DNA of 64,000 bases from Advenella alkanexedens (GCF_019132845.1 NZ_JAHSPR010000008.1:1-64000), one strand, 5' to 3'. Counted from the stretch's first letter, positions 1 through 7,715 are shown. Program-made: numbers and translations. The notes: generated from the sequence alone by a model not told the origin.

Positions 1-174
1 AGCTCAATGGGCATGATCCGTATGCCTATTTGAAGGATGTACTCACACGCTTGCCCACTCAGCCCGCCAGCCGTATTGCTGAACTGTTGCCGCATAATTG
101 GCAACCACAGACAGCGATGTAAAAAAAACAGGTTAAAGAAAACCGCTGTCAAGATGAGATGGCCGAACGCTTAC
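1..174 (+). mobile_element. Right end of an IS66-family element with the 3' end of tnpC
   Basis: The frame from 3 to 122 reads as the typical C-terminus of an IS66 TnpC transposase (NGHDPYAYLKDVL then ELLPHNW) and stops at a TAA at 120-122. The element appears to end at 174, where the strand reads CGAACGCTTAC, whose reverse complement GTAAGCG is the usual IS66 terminus. The rest of the element lies upstream of the window, so whether it is complete cannot be judged. No matching 8-bp target duplication was found at the other IS66 end at 1006. Confidence 0.75.
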
Positions 175-972
175 TGCATAAGCAGGGTGCGAAATAAAGA
201 ACTTGCAAAACGTTTAGCTGCCGCCACACCAACGATTACGACTGCATCTATACAATTCGACCAAGCCGCACGTCGTCATCAACTGCATAACATCGCAGTC
301 CATGATGTAGTCGCACCCGATGTAACAGTGAATGAGATGGAGAAAGTCTATACTCAACGCATGGCAAAGAACAACACACCAGGGAGAAATATTTACGACA
401 AAATTTTTTCATCAGCACCACGCGGGCGCTGTCCACTGTGTATGCAACGTTCCGTGACAACACTCGATCATTATTTACCCAAGGCACATTACCCAGCTCT
501 TGCTGTTGCGCCGTACAATCTAATCCCAACCTGCTTTGACTGCAACAAGGCAAAGCGAGACGTCATACCGAAGACTGCCAAAGATGTACCTCTCCATCCT
601 TATTATGACAATCTTGGGGATGATATCTGGTTGACTGCAATCGTGCTTGAACGGTGGCCAACCGCATTACGTTTCACGGTTACACGATCGAAAACATGGG
701 ACGATACGCTTTATGCTAGAGTAAACCATCATTTCCGCTCCCTAGGCCTAGCCGCACTCTTCGCATCCGAAGCAGCAGAAGAATTGCTAAATATTCGTCA
801 TCAGCTTCAAATTCTGAGTGCTGCTGATCCGAAAAACGGTGTCCGCACTGAACTCAAACGACGCGCTGAAAGCTGTGCTGCAGCGCGAGTAAATGGCTGG
901 AAAACAGCAGCCTATCATGCTTGGAGCCAGAGTAAGTGGTTCTGTGAGAAAGGTTTCTTACCGAACAACTAG
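154..972 (+). CDS. HNH endonuclease-like protein, N-terminus replaced by an IS66 end
   Basis: This is a predicted DNA or RNA nuclease. The zinc-binding HNH core is clear: CPLC, then LDHYLPKAHYPALAV, then NLIPTCFDCNKAK, that is two CxxC pairs around a DH motif. The rest is an alpha-helical C-terminus with no known fold. The reading frame runs back into the IS66 end, and homologues (from memory) start with a short leader before the CISRVRN segment. The native start was therefore probably removed, and the ATG at 154 inside the inverted repeat would make a chimeric MRWPNAY leader. A GTG at 187 is an alternative. Such HNH proteins often pair with an ATPase in phage-defence loci; if a partner existed it was upstream and has been displaced. 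The nuclease motif is secure; the start and the role are inferred. Confidence 0.7.
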   Translation: MRWPNAYCISRVRNKELAKRLAAATPTITTASIQFDQAARRHQLHNIAVHDVVAPDVTVNEMEKVYTQRMAKNNTPGRNIYDKIFSSAPRGRCPLCMQRSVTTLDHYLPKAHYPALAVAPYNLIPTCFDCNKAKRDVIPKTAKDVPLHPYYDNLGDDIWLTAIVLERWPTALRFTVTRSKTWDDTLYARVNHHFRSLGLAALFASEAAEELLNIRHQLQILSAADPKNGVRTELKRRAESCAAARVNGWKTAAYHAWSQSKWFCEKGFLPNN

Positions 973-1048
973 AACAAAAACGTCACTACCAATTATCGCT
1001 AAATAGTAAGCATCCGCCCCATACCGTATTGACAGCTTAAAGCTTTTT

Positions 1049-1249
1049 TTACAGTTGTACTCGCCAGGGCAATAACTCGTCGACGCGATTCACCGGATAG
1101 TCGGCAATCACCGACAGCACATGACGCAGGTACGCCTCAGGATTAATCCCGTTCAGTTTGGCCGTGCCCAACAAACTGTAAAGCGTCGCCGCCCGTTCAC
1201 CACCGGCATCCGAACCCAGGAATAAGTAATTCTTGCGTCCAACCGACAC
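1049..1249 (-). pseudogene. IS66 transposase (TnpC) 3' fragment
   Basis: This is the last 66 codons of a second IS66 TnpC, with the typical block GRKNYLFLGSDAGGERAA, TAKLNGINPEAYLRHVL and DELLPW. The element's end is the GTAAG at 1006-1010, 38 bp beyond the stop. The upstream part of the gene is missing because an IS3-type element abuts it near 1255-1264. It differs in sequence from the IS66 end at 1-174, so the two are separate insertions. Confidence 0.75.
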
Positions 1250-1264
1250 ACCGTAAGCTTACCG

Positions 1265-1789
1265 TCAAGCGCACAGTTCATAACTAGAGACTTCTGCTGC
1301 TAACTGTCGTTTAAATTCACTGGGTGGTAAGTTACCCAATGACTCATGGGGTCGTTCCTCGTTATAACTTAACATCCAGGCCCAACTGAGGTCTCGCACC
1401 TGATCCAGCGATGAGAACAAATGCGGGTCCAGGACTTCGGTGCGATAACTGCGATTAAATCGCTCTATATAAGCATTTTGGTTTGGCTTGCCTGGCTCAA
1501 TATAACAAATCTTGATGCCATGTGCTTCACACCACTGTGTAAAAGCAAGCGACGTCATTTCACTACCATTATCCACGCGAATCATTTTAGGCAGGCCTCT
1601 TTCTGCTTTAAGTTGCTCCAGCGTTCTCACCACTCTGGTGGCAGGTAATGAGGTATCAATCACGATATCCAAGGCTTCCCTGACGCCTTCGTCAATGATA
1701 TTGAGCACACGAAAGCGCGTACCGTTGTAAAGTGCATCGCTCATAAAATCAAAAGACCAACTGTAATTCGATTCCGCAGGCACCGCCAA
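1265..1789 (-). pseudogene. IS3-family transposase OrfB, 3' part
   Basis: This is the integrase catalytic half of an IS3 OrfB. The DDE residues are visible in FDFMSDAL, RVDNGSEM and AYIERFNRSYRTEVL, followed by YNEERPHESLGNLPP. Coding-like sequence (LPERAPAPLAVPAES) continues upstream to about 1812 and then stops abruptly where an IS1634-type terminus begins. The helper OrfA and the OrfB N-terminus are absent, so this copy is not autonomous. It resembles the IS407/IS2-type side of the family; the subgroup is not certain. Confidence 0.8.
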
Positions 1790-1887
1790 AGGCGCTGGCG
1801 CACGCTCGGGTAACCTGAGTTCGACACTTTAATCCTGTGCTTTTGACACGAACGCCTTTATTCATGCGGGTTTTTAATTAGGGCGTG

Positions 1888-2274
1888 TTAACACAAACGC
1901 AGTCCGTCCATCACGAGTACGAAATTGACGAATCCAATGAACATGAGATCGAGCTTCTCAAAGCGGGAGAAGATTCTTCGGTAGCCTTTGAGGCGACGAA
2001 ACAATCGCTCCACCTCGTTTCGCCGTCGATACATCGCGCGGTCATACTCCCATGGATCCAACCGCCTGGAGGACGGGGGTACGACGGGGATATAGCCAAG
2101 ATCGAGCGCAAGCTGCCGGGTTTTATTGCCCTCATAAGCGCGATCCATCAGCAAATGGACGGGCCGAGTGAGCGCGCCGAGCCGTTCGAGCAAGACACGT
2201 CCAGCAGGCGCATCATGGGCCTGTCCGGGAGAAAGTGAAAACGCTACGGCAGTTCGATCATCCGCGGCAACCAT
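1888..2274 (-). CDS. IS5/IS427 transposase, C-terminal frame (OrfB)
   Basis: This is the catalytic C-terminal half: LLMDRAYEGNKTR carries the second aspartate and RNEVERLFRRLKGYRRI the glutamate. It overlaps the first frame by 31 bp and is expected to be made as an OrfAB fusion by -1 frameshifting rather than from its own start. The open frame is intact to the stop next to the left terminal repeat, so the element may be active. Confidence 0.85.
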   Translation of the reverse strand: MVAADDRTAVAFSLSPGQAHDAPAGRVLLERLGALTRPVHLLMDRAYEGNKTRQLALDLGYIPVVPPSSRRLDPWEYDRAMYRRRNEVERLFRRLKGYRRIFSRFEKLDLMFIGFVNFVLVMDGLRLC

Positions 2275-2651
2275 ATGAATCTTGGTGTTCCAGCCCCCTC
2301 TCGACTTTCCAATGGATTGGGGGCCGTTTTTTTTAAAGCACCCGTGCCATCGGGATGCACCTTTATGCTGGTGCTGTCCAATGAGACCGCTTCGATCTTT
2401 ATACGCACGATCTGATGCTTCTGAAGCTCAGCAAACATCCGATCAAGAACACCAGCCTTTGCCCAGCGGTTCATGCGCGTGTAAACGGTGTGCCAGTTCC
2501 CGAATCGCTCGGGCAGACCGCGCCACTTGCAGCCATGCTCGGCCACATAAAGAATGGCATTGACTACCTGCAAATTCGTTAGCTTGACATTGCCTCGTTG
2601 CCGGGGAAGGCAGCTTTCGATATGCGTAAATTGTTCAGGTGTGATTTCCAT
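2244..2651 (-). CDS. IS5/IS427 transposase, N-terminal frame (OrfA)
   Basis: This is the N-terminal half of an IS427-type DDE transposase: a helix-turn-helix region with CKWRGLPERFGNWHTVYTR, and the first catalytic aspartate in SLDSTSIKVHPDG. In the zero frame the protein ends in a non-homologous tail after GALKK. A -1 shift at the A8 run (2327-2334) joins it to the downstream frame and restores the usual NGPQSIGKSRGGW linker. The gene starts just inside the right terminal repeat. Confidence 0.85.
   Translation of the reverse strand: MEITPEQFTHIESCLPRQRGNVKLTNLQVVNAILYVAEHGCKWRGLPERFGNWHTVYTRMNRWAKAGVLDRMFAELQKHQIVRIKIEAVSLDSTSIKVHPDGTGALKKTAPNPLESREGAGTPRFIWLPRMIELP
2327..2334 (-). promoter_or_regulatory. 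Slippery A8 site for -1 programmed frameshift
   Basis: On the minus strand the run of eight A's (TTA AAA AAA ACG) allows a -1 slip that changes KKTAP to KKNGPQ and links the two IS427 frames. This is the standard expression mechanism of the group. Here it is inferred from frame continuity. Confidence 0.75.
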
Positions 2652-2786
2652 TCCTGTAGGATAGGCAATATTGCGGCCGATTGTCTATTAGTGTTAACAC
2701 GCCCTAATTTAATGCAATTATTTGTAATGGCACGTTTTAATAAAAAAACATTGTATTAAATATTAAAATAGTGATATAGTAGTGGC

Positions 2787-4490
2787 ATGTTTATCAAAGT
2801 CACCAAATCGGGCCCCAGGCGCTATGTACAGCTGGTCGAGGCCTACCGCGACGACACTGGGCGCCCCAAGCAGCGCACGGTGGCGACGCTTGGGCGGTTG
2901 GATCAACTGGGTGACTCAATCAAATCCATGCATGAGGGATTGTCTCGTATTCTCGGTGTGGACGGCGCGTCTGCCGCGGGTAGCGGCACACCGCAGTTTG
3001 AATCATCCCGTGCGTTGGGCGATGTCTGGGTCCTTACCCAAATCTGGAAGCAACTGGGGCTGGACCGTTTGCGTCAGGCCTTGAAGCAACGAACGCGTCA
3101 TCGCATTGATCTGGAAGCGTTGTTGCGTGTAATGGTCATCAATCGTTTATGCGATGCAGATTCCAAGCCAGGCACCTTACGATGGCTCAAGACCGTCAGC
3201 CTGCCTGATACGAGCCTGGAGTCCGTCAATCACCAACAACTGTTGCGCACCATGGACGCACTGCTTGAACACCAGGACGTCATTGACAAGATCTTGGCCG
3301 ATGCCGTACGGCCACTCGTCAGTGAAGATCTCTCCGTTGTCTTCTACGATATGACCACTATACGGGCCGAGGGCCTGTCTGAAGCAGACGAAGAGATCCG
3401 CCAGTTTGGTAAGTCCAAGGAAGGTGGCCTGGCCCGTCAATTCATGCTGGGGCTGGTGCAAACCGCTGAAGGCATTCCCCTTTATCACGAGGTCTTCCCG
3501 GGCAATACGGCCGAAGTGGGTACCTTGAAATCTTCTTTACTCAAGGTACTGGAACGCTTCCCGATCAAACGGGTCATTGCCGTTGCCGACCGGGGCTTGC
3601 TGTCGTTAGATAACCTGGAAACGTTGCAAAAAATCGTGCTGCCATCGGGCGCACCGCTGGAATTTATTCTGGCGGTACCAGGCCGCCGTTACAACGAATT
3701 TGCCGATCTGCTGGCACCATTTAATCAGCGTGCGCAAACCGCTGACGAATCCGAGATCGTGGGTGAGGAACAGTGGAACAACCTGCGGTTGGTCGTCGCG
3801 CACGACCGGCACCGAGCCGCTGAGCAAACCGCGCAACGTGATGCCACCATCGCCCAATTGGAAGCCCAAGCGGCACAGTGGGTAGGAAAACTTGACTCGC
3901 AGGACGAAGGCCAACGAAGCCGGGGTCGTGGGTTATCGGACGGTGGCGTTCGCGCCCGGTTTTACCACGAAGTATGTGAGCAACGGCTACGGCGCATTAT
4001 CCGGGTGGATCTGAAAAGTGAACTGTTCACCTATGATATTGACGAAAAGGCATTAGCGCTGGCCCGTGCCATGGATGGCAAACTACTACTGGTCACCAAT
4101 ACGCAGGATCTGAAGGCGAGCGAAGTCATCGCCCGTTATAAATCCCTGGCCGATATCGAACGCGGATTCAAGATGCTCAAGTCAGATATCGAAATCGGAC
4201 CAGTCTATCATCGCTTGCCCGATCGTATCCGGGCGCATGCGTATATCTGTTTTATCGCGTTGGTACTCGCGCGTGTCATGCGCGAACGGCTGTACCAGAA
4301 TCCGGTGCCCGACGTGTGTTCACCGGAACGGGCCTTGTCAGTATTGCGCCGGATTCAGACGCATAAAGTCACCTTCGATGCTCAGGCACCCGTTACCGGC
4401 ATCTCCGCCATTGATGCGGAACAAGCGGCTGTGTTAGCCAGCCTGAAGGTTAAAAAACCGACCACTGATGTTGAATATGTGAATTTGTAA
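2787..4490 (+). CDS. IS1634-family transposase
   Basis: This 567-residue DDE transposase is of normal family length. It begins with the family-typical MFIKVTKSGPRRYVQLVEAYRD and a conserved YDMTTI aspartate block. A second catalytic aspartate is in VIAVADRGLLS, and the family-typical SLADIERGFKMLKSDIEIGPVYHR carries the glutamate, followed by HAYICFIALVLARV. The open frame is intact, so it could be functional in spite of the IS5-type insertion about 80 bp upstream of its start, which may have altered its promoter. Confidence 0.9.
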   Translation: MFIKVTKSGPRRYVQLVEAYRDDTGRPKQRTVATLGRLDQLGDSIKSMHEGLSRILGVDGASAAGSGTPQFESSRALGDVWVLTQIWKQLGLDRLRQALKQRTRHRIDLEALLRVMVINRLCDADSKPGTLRWLKTVSLPDTSLESVNHQQLLRTMDALLEHQDVIDKILADAVRPLVSEDLSVVFYDMTTIRAEGLSEADEEIRQFGKSKEGGLARQFMLGLVQTAEGIPLYHEVFPGNTAEVGTLKSSLLKVLERFPIKRVIAVADRGLLSLDNLETLQKIVLPSGAPLEFILAVPGRRYNEFADLLAPFNQRAQTADESEIVGEEQWNNLRLVVAHDRHRAAEQTAQRDATIAQLEAQAAQWVGKLDSQDEGQRSRGRGLSDGGVRARFYHEVCEQRLRRIIRVDLKSELFTYDIDEKALALARAMDGKLLLVTNTQDLKASEVIARYKSLADIERGFKMLKSDIEIGPVYHRLPDRIRAHAYICFIALVLARVMRERLYQNPVPDVCSPERALSVLRRIQTHKVTFDAQAPVTGISAIDAEQAAVLASLKVKKPTTDVEYVNL

Positions 4491-4587
4491 TGGAGCGTTT
4501 ATAACATAATCCTTTATAAATCAATAACTTAAAATTTTAACTGTCGAACTCGGGTGACAAGGCCCGGCCGTAACGTACAATCACTCC

Positions 4588-4635
4588 TTGCCAATCAAAC
4601 CCATATTGGGTATGATAAAACCCAATATGGGTTTG
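4588..4635 (+). promoter_or_regulatory. Promoter wrapped by a 16-bp inverted repeat (likely autoregulatory operator)
   Basis: TTGCCA (4588-4593), a 17-bp spacer and TATGAT (4611-4616) form a good sigma-70 promoter. Two exact inverted arms, CAAACCCATATTGGGT (4596-4611) and ACCCAATATGGGTTTG (4620-4635), flank the -10 box. Each arm is itself almost palindromic. Transcription would begin near 4623, only a few bases before the ATG at 4627. The geometry suggests repression by the wHTH-nucleotidyltransferase product; that is inference. Confidence 0.65.
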
Positions 4636-5244
4636 AAAATTAATTCACAATCATCGCATACGAGCTTTTCCGACGCTCTATTCTCCGGTACCAAACAAAG
4701 GGTACTGGGGGTTTTATTTGGTCAACCCAATCGTAGCTTTTACTCAAACGAATTAATCAATTTGGCTTCCAGCGGTTCAGGTGCCGTTCAACGAGAATTA
4801 GCCTCATTGGCAAATAGTGGCCTGATTACGGTAAAAATGGTTGGCAATCAAAAACATTACCAAGCGAACCATGACTCCCCCATCTTTGAAGAACTATGTT
4901 CAATCGTTCAAAAAACCATTGGCTTGGCTGACCCACTTCGTAATGCCCTTCAACCCTTGGCTGCTCAAATAATCGCTGCCTTTGTTTATGGTTCTGTTGC
5001 CAAAAAAACCGATACCGCCAACAGTGATATTGACTTGATGCTAATCAGTAATGAAATCAGTTATGGAACGCTTTTTTCCTTATTGGAGGAAACCAGTCAA
5101 TTACTGGGGCGTTCGGTAAACCCCACTATTCTAAGCCAGGAAGAATTCAATAAACGCCTTGAAAATCAAGAGTCTTTCTTAACACGAATACTGGAACAGC
5201 CAAAAATCTGGATCATGGGGGAAAGCAGTGACCTTGGCATTTAA
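4627..5244 (+). CDS. wHTH-nucleotidyltransferase (MNT-type) regulator
   Basis: The predicted protein joins an N-terminal winged helix (FSDALFSGTKQRVLGVLF, then NELINLASSGSGAVQRELASL) to a minimal nucleotidyltransferase domain. The latter shows G122-S123 and D134/D136 in the GSVAKKTDTANSDIDLM motif. Such proteins resemble the MNT antitoxins that modify HEPN toxins. The start at 4627 was chosen because it lies just after the predicted transcription start; a TTG start at 4588 would sit in the -35 box. The 3' end overlaps a short remnant that looks like the start of a HEPN-type partner (5228-5284), so the gene now stands alone. Family assignment is firm; an antitoxin or autorepressor role is inferred. 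Confidence 0.8.
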   Translation: MGLKINSQSSHTSFSDALFSGTKQRVLGVLFGQPNRSFYSNELINLASSGSGAVQRELASLANSGLITVKMVGNQKHYQANHDSPIFEELCSIVQKTIGLADPLRNALQPLAAQIIAAFVYGSVAKKTDTANSDIDLMLISNEISYGTLFSLLEETSQLLGRSVNPTILSQEEFNKRLENQESFLTRILEQPKIWIMGESSDLGI

Positions 5245-5284
5245 GAACCTGTCAGGCCCAGGCAAGCCCCGAAGTTTTGTGTGA
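5228..5284 (+). pseudogene. Truncated 5' end of a HEPN-like partner gene
   Basis: A GTG overlapping the nucleotidyltransferase gene opens a frame reading VTLAFKNLSGPGKP and then leaves homology, stopping at 5282-5284. The same start is repeated at 6569 and runs further there (GKPLRAEPPDKKEI). From memory, homologous loci continue as a helical HEPN-type protein of over 100 residues. Only the first 14 or so codons survive. Confidence 0.5.
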
Positions 5285-5409
5285 GTGGGTTTATTGTAAA
5301 ATTCTCGTATTTTTAGAGCTTGCGAAAAGATACTCAATGTGCAAGCGTTGTGCCGTTGACAGGCCTTTGGCCTGTGCGACAAACCTTCAGGTGAGTTCTC
5401 TTAAAAAAA

Positions 5410-5445
5410 TTGAAAAACATACGTCATTGACGTATAATAAAACCA
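5410..5445 (+). promoter_or_regulatory. Toxin-antitoxin promoter with a 17-bp palindromic operator
   Basis: TTGAAA (5410-5415), a 17-bp spacer and a perfect TATAAT (5433-5438) precede the toxin ATG at 5445. ATACGTCA-T-TGACGTAT (5419-5435) is a perfect palindrome covering the spacer and the start of the -10 box, a natural site for repression by the HigA-like protein. The predicted transcription start falls on or next to the A of the ATG, so the mRNA may be leaderless. Confidence 0.7.
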
Positions 5446-5759
5446 TGATTTACACTGTTTACGAAACTTCCATATTTATAAAAACAATAGCTGGCATATG
5501 GTCCAATGATGAGCGGCATGAGTTTATCAAGTGGATTGCCTGTAACCCCGAAGCGGGCGATGTCATACCAGGTTCAGGTGGTTTGCGTAAGGTACGCTGG
5601 GGCAAACAAGGTATTGGTAAACGAGGGGGTGTGCGAATCATCTATTTCAATACGCTCTCTGTCGGTGAAATATCCTTGCTAATAGCATATACAAAAGCGA
5701 AATTCGATAATCTTTCTACCGAGTTTTTGCTTAAGCTGAAAAATGAGGTGTCAAAATGA
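5445..5759 (+). CDS. higB: HigB/RelE-like toxin
   Basis: This 104-residue protein of the RelE/HigB superfamily is predicted to cut mRNA on the ribosome. Diagnostic segments are FIKWIACNPEAGDVIPGSGGLRKVRWG and GKRGGVRIIYFN, typical of the COG4737 branch. The open frame continues upstream to 5277, but the promoter and palindrome fix the start at 5445. It overlaps the antitoxin by 4 bp (ATGA) in toxin-first order, as in higBA. Both genes look intact. The target is unproven. Confidence 0.85.
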   Translation: MIYTVYETSIFIKTIAGIWSNDERHEFIKWIACNPEAGDVIPGSGGLRKVRWGKQGIGKRGGVRIIYFNTLSVGEISLLIAYTKAKFDNLSTEFLLKLKNEVSK

Positions 5760-6046
5760 ATGATAAAGAAATGAAACAGTTTGAAGATGAGCTTCTTCAA
5801 TCCGTGCGAGAAATGAAAAACCGGCAGTTTGCAAGGGCAACCAAGGTCAATGTAACCGAAATGGCAAAAACCCGTATTAATGCCGGCTTCTCCCAGGACT
5901 CTTTCGCTAAACTGATGGGGGTTTCCGTGCGTACCCTGCAAGAATGGGAGCAAGGTAGACGCAACCCCAGTGGTGCCGCACAAACGCTACTGAAGATCGC
6001 TGGCCGGCACCCTGAAGTGTTGCGTGAGCTGAATGAGGTTGTTTAA
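5756..6046 (+). CDS. higA: HigA-like XRE antitoxin
   Basis: This 96-residue protein has a C-terminal Cro/C1-type helix-turn-helix (TRINAGFSQDSFAKLMGVSVRTLQEWEQGRRNPSGAAQTLL) after a charged N-terminal arm that should bind the toxin. It follows the toxin with a 4-bp overlap, so the two are translationally coupled. It is the probable repressor acting on the palindrome at 5419-5435. Confidence 0.87.
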   Translation: MNDKEMKQFEDELLQSVREMKNRQFARATKVNVTEMAKTRINAGFSQDSFAKLMGVSVRTLQEWEQGRRNPSGAAQTLLKIAGRHPEVLRELNEVV

Positions 6047-6290
6047 TGCAGTTTTAGTGGATGAATCGTTGGCAAAAAAAGGATAACAAACTTTTTAAAA
6101 ATCTATGGTATAGCTTTTTGCCATTTTTTGGCAAATTGCTAATTTTTCGTAAGCATCCAGTAAACACACGTTGACATGACCGTACTAGCGGTCATTATAT
6201 TTTTTACTCGTATACAACGGATGCCCAATTGTGGCCTAAAAATAAAAATCTTCCGGTGTCAATGGGGATCAGGGTGTAGTTTGCCGACCG
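6047..6290. other. Spacer without a gene
   Basis: No credible coding frame was seen. An AT-rich hairpin (TTTGCCA at about 6118-6123 with TGGCAAA at 6129-6135) follows higA by some 70 bp and could end its transcript, but the stem is short and the call is weak. Confidence 0.4.
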
Positions 6291-6297
6291 TTTACTA

Positions 6298-6585
6298 CGA
6301 GTCTTTCCGACGCCCTCTTCTCCGGTACCAAACAACGGGGGCTGGGGATTTTGTTCGGCCAACCTGATCGCAGCTTTTACTCCAACGAATTAATCAATTT
6401 GGTTTCCAGCGGTTCGGGTGCTGTTCAACGAGCTTGGCTTCCGAAATAACGGCTGCCTTCGTCTATGGTTCTGTTGCCAGGAAGAATTCCATAAACGCCT
6501 TGAAGATCAAGAATCTTTCTTAACACGAATACTGGAACAGCCAAAAATCTGGATCATAGGAGAAAGCAGTGACCTTGGCATTTGA
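6298..6585 (+). pseudogene. Decayed second copy of the wHTH-nucleotidyltransferase gene
   Basis: The DNA repeats the 4627-5244 gene closely (SDALFSGTKQR, LFGQPDRSFYSNELINLVSSGSGAVQR, then AAFVYGSVA, then EFHKRLEDQESFLTRILEQPKIWI). Two internal deletions and a frameshift have removed about half of it, including the DxD catalytic segment. The upstream palindromic operator of the intact copy is not present. It records a tandem duplication of the locus, now broken, on the far side of higBA. Confidence 0.8.
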
Positions 6586-6679
6586 GAACCTGTCTGGCCC
6601 TGGCAAGCCATTACGGGCAGAGCCTCCTGACAAGAAAGAAATTGTTGCGGAAAAACTGGATACATTGGAGCCATTGTAG
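6569..6679 (+). pseudogene. Truncated HEPN-like partner of the second copy
   Basis: A GTG-started frame reads VTLAFENLSGPGKPLRAEPPDKKEIVAEKLDTLEPL and stops at 6677-6679. The first 13 residues nearly match the stub at 5228, and more of the N-terminus is kept here. The remainder is replaced by unrelated sequence leading into the comC-like gene. Confidence 0.5.
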
Positions 6680-6704
6680 TTATCTTAACTTCGTGTCCAG
6701 AAAA

Positions 6705-7715
6705 TCAAACCTTCTCCGCTGCTTGATAGCCCATCTCCATCAGCAAACTGTCTGGAATTTCCACCCCTTCATCTTTTGCTGTATTTGCCAAGTCATGACG
6801 GCGGGCGCCAGGAAGACGTACGCCATTCTCTTCCAACATCGCAAGAATCAAACTTTCAAAGCGATCAAAGTAAACTTGCTCTCCAGCCAGTGCTTGCGGA
6901 TCTATCAATATAAATACTTGACCCAACATCGGCTTGTTCCCAACCTCATCATAAATAGGATCGGCCTCAAAGCCAAATTTTGCGCCGGTTAACGCTACGC
7001 AAAGCACCTCTACCATCATGGCCAGCATGGCGCCCTTTACACCGCCTGCTGCCTGCATGCTACCTTTAAGGGCGGCCTTGGCATCATTGGTGGGTTGCCC
7101 TTCGCTATCCAGGGCCCAACCATCAGGTATGGGTTTGTTGTCTCGGGCGGCCAGTATGACTTTGCCGCGCGCTACCTGTGATAAAGAAAGGTCTATCATG
7201 ACCGGGGCAGATTGCATACGCGGAAAAGCAGCGGCAATGGGGTTCGTACCAAACAACGGCCGTTTACCACCCCATGCAGGAATTGCAGCCGGAGAGTTAC
7301 TAAATGCCAGTCCAATCAGATTCTCTTGCGCAACCGGCTCAAGATGATAAGCGGCCACTCCAAAGTGGTGGCTATTGGTTACTCCTGCTATGCAAATACC
7401 GGTTTGTTTTGCCTTTTGTATGGCAGAAGAAATGGCCAATTCACAAGCAGGGAATGCCAGTCCTGTACCCGCATCAACCAATACCGCAGATGCTTTTTCT
7501 CGTACAATGCGGGGTTCTGCAGCTCCATCGGCACGTCCCGAAGATAAATGCTGTGCATAACAGGGAACACGCGATACGCCATGCGTTGCAATACCATGCG
7601 CATCGGCAAATACCAAGGCATTGGCCGTGGATGTCGCCATTGAGGCATTCGCGCCTGCAGCAGCCAGGGCTTCCTGTGCCAATTTCGTTAACTCAGAAAG
7701 TGAAACTGTTGTCAT
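6705..7715 (-). CDS. comC: Ldh_2-family dehydrogenase, second (R)-sulfolactate dehydrogenase copy
   Basis: This 336-residue protein belongs to the malate/L-lactate dehydrogenase type 2 family (NAD(P)-dependent, non-Rossmann) and keeps the SHHFG active-site histidines. About nine in ten residues match the comC gene at 20319-21320, so it should reduce sulfopyruvate to (2R)-sulfolactate or the reverse. The start at 7715 is set by AAGGA eight bases upstream, conserved in both copies. Its C-terminus has three extra residues (EKV). A remnant of slcC sits just upstream in the same order as in the main cluster, so this is a duplicated operon fragment. The frame is intact; whether it is expressed is unknown. 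Confidence 0.8.
   Translation of the reverse strand: MTTVSLSELTKLAQEALAAAGANASMATSTANALVFADAHGIATHGVSRVPCYAQHLSSGRADGAAEPRIVREKASAVLVDAGTGLAFPACELAISSAIQKAKQTGICIAGVTNSHHFGVAAYHLEPVAQENLIGLAFSNSPAAIPAWGGKRPLFGTNPIAAAFPRMQSAPVMIDLSLSQVARGKVILAARDNKPIPDGWALDSEGQPTNDAKAALKGSMQAAGGVKGAMLAMMVEVLCVALTGAKFGFEADPIYDEVGNKPMLGQVFILIDPQALAGEQVYFDRFESLILAMLEENGVRLPGARRHDLANTAKDEGVEIPDSLLMEMGYQAAEKV

Larger units (their letters stand above)
1881..2704 (-). mobile_element. Complete IS5-family (IS427 group) insertion sequence
   Basis: This 824-bp element has perfect terminal inverted repeats GGGCGTGTTAACAC / GTGTTAACACGCCC. It is flanked by TA on each side (1879-1880 and 2705-2706), the 2-bp duplication expected for the IS427 group. 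It carries two overlapping minus-strand frames joined by a slippery A8. The clean repeats and duplication suggest a recent insertion into the left non-coding end of the IS1634-type element. Confidence 0.9.
1813..4557 (+). mobile_element. IS1634-family element, split near its left end by an IS5-type insertion
   Basis: The transposase gene at 2787-4490 is bracketed by inverted ends that share GAGTTCGACA. One lies at about 1818-1827 and its complement at about 4541-4552, with similar flanking bases on both sides. If the 826 bp of IS5 plus duplication are removed, the element is about 1.9 kb, normal for IS1634. Exact boundaries and a target duplication could not be set by eye. It interrupts the IS3 orfB on its left. 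Confidence 0.6.

Noticed and set aside
37-153. Upstream extension of the HNH open frame
   Set aside because: It runs through the 3' end of an IS66 transposase in another frame and through the terminal repeat; it is not native coding sequence.
5359-5375. ACAGGCC/GGCCTGT hairpin as a terminator
   Set aside because: No T-run follows and no gene ends directly before it; too little support.
5277-5444. Upstream extension of the HigB frame
   Set aside because: The promoter and palindrome at 5410-5438 lie inside it, and HigB homology begins at the ATG at 5445.
6176-6367. 63-codon plus-strand frame
   Set aside because: It overlaps the decayed nucleotidyltransferase gene in another frame and has no family signal.
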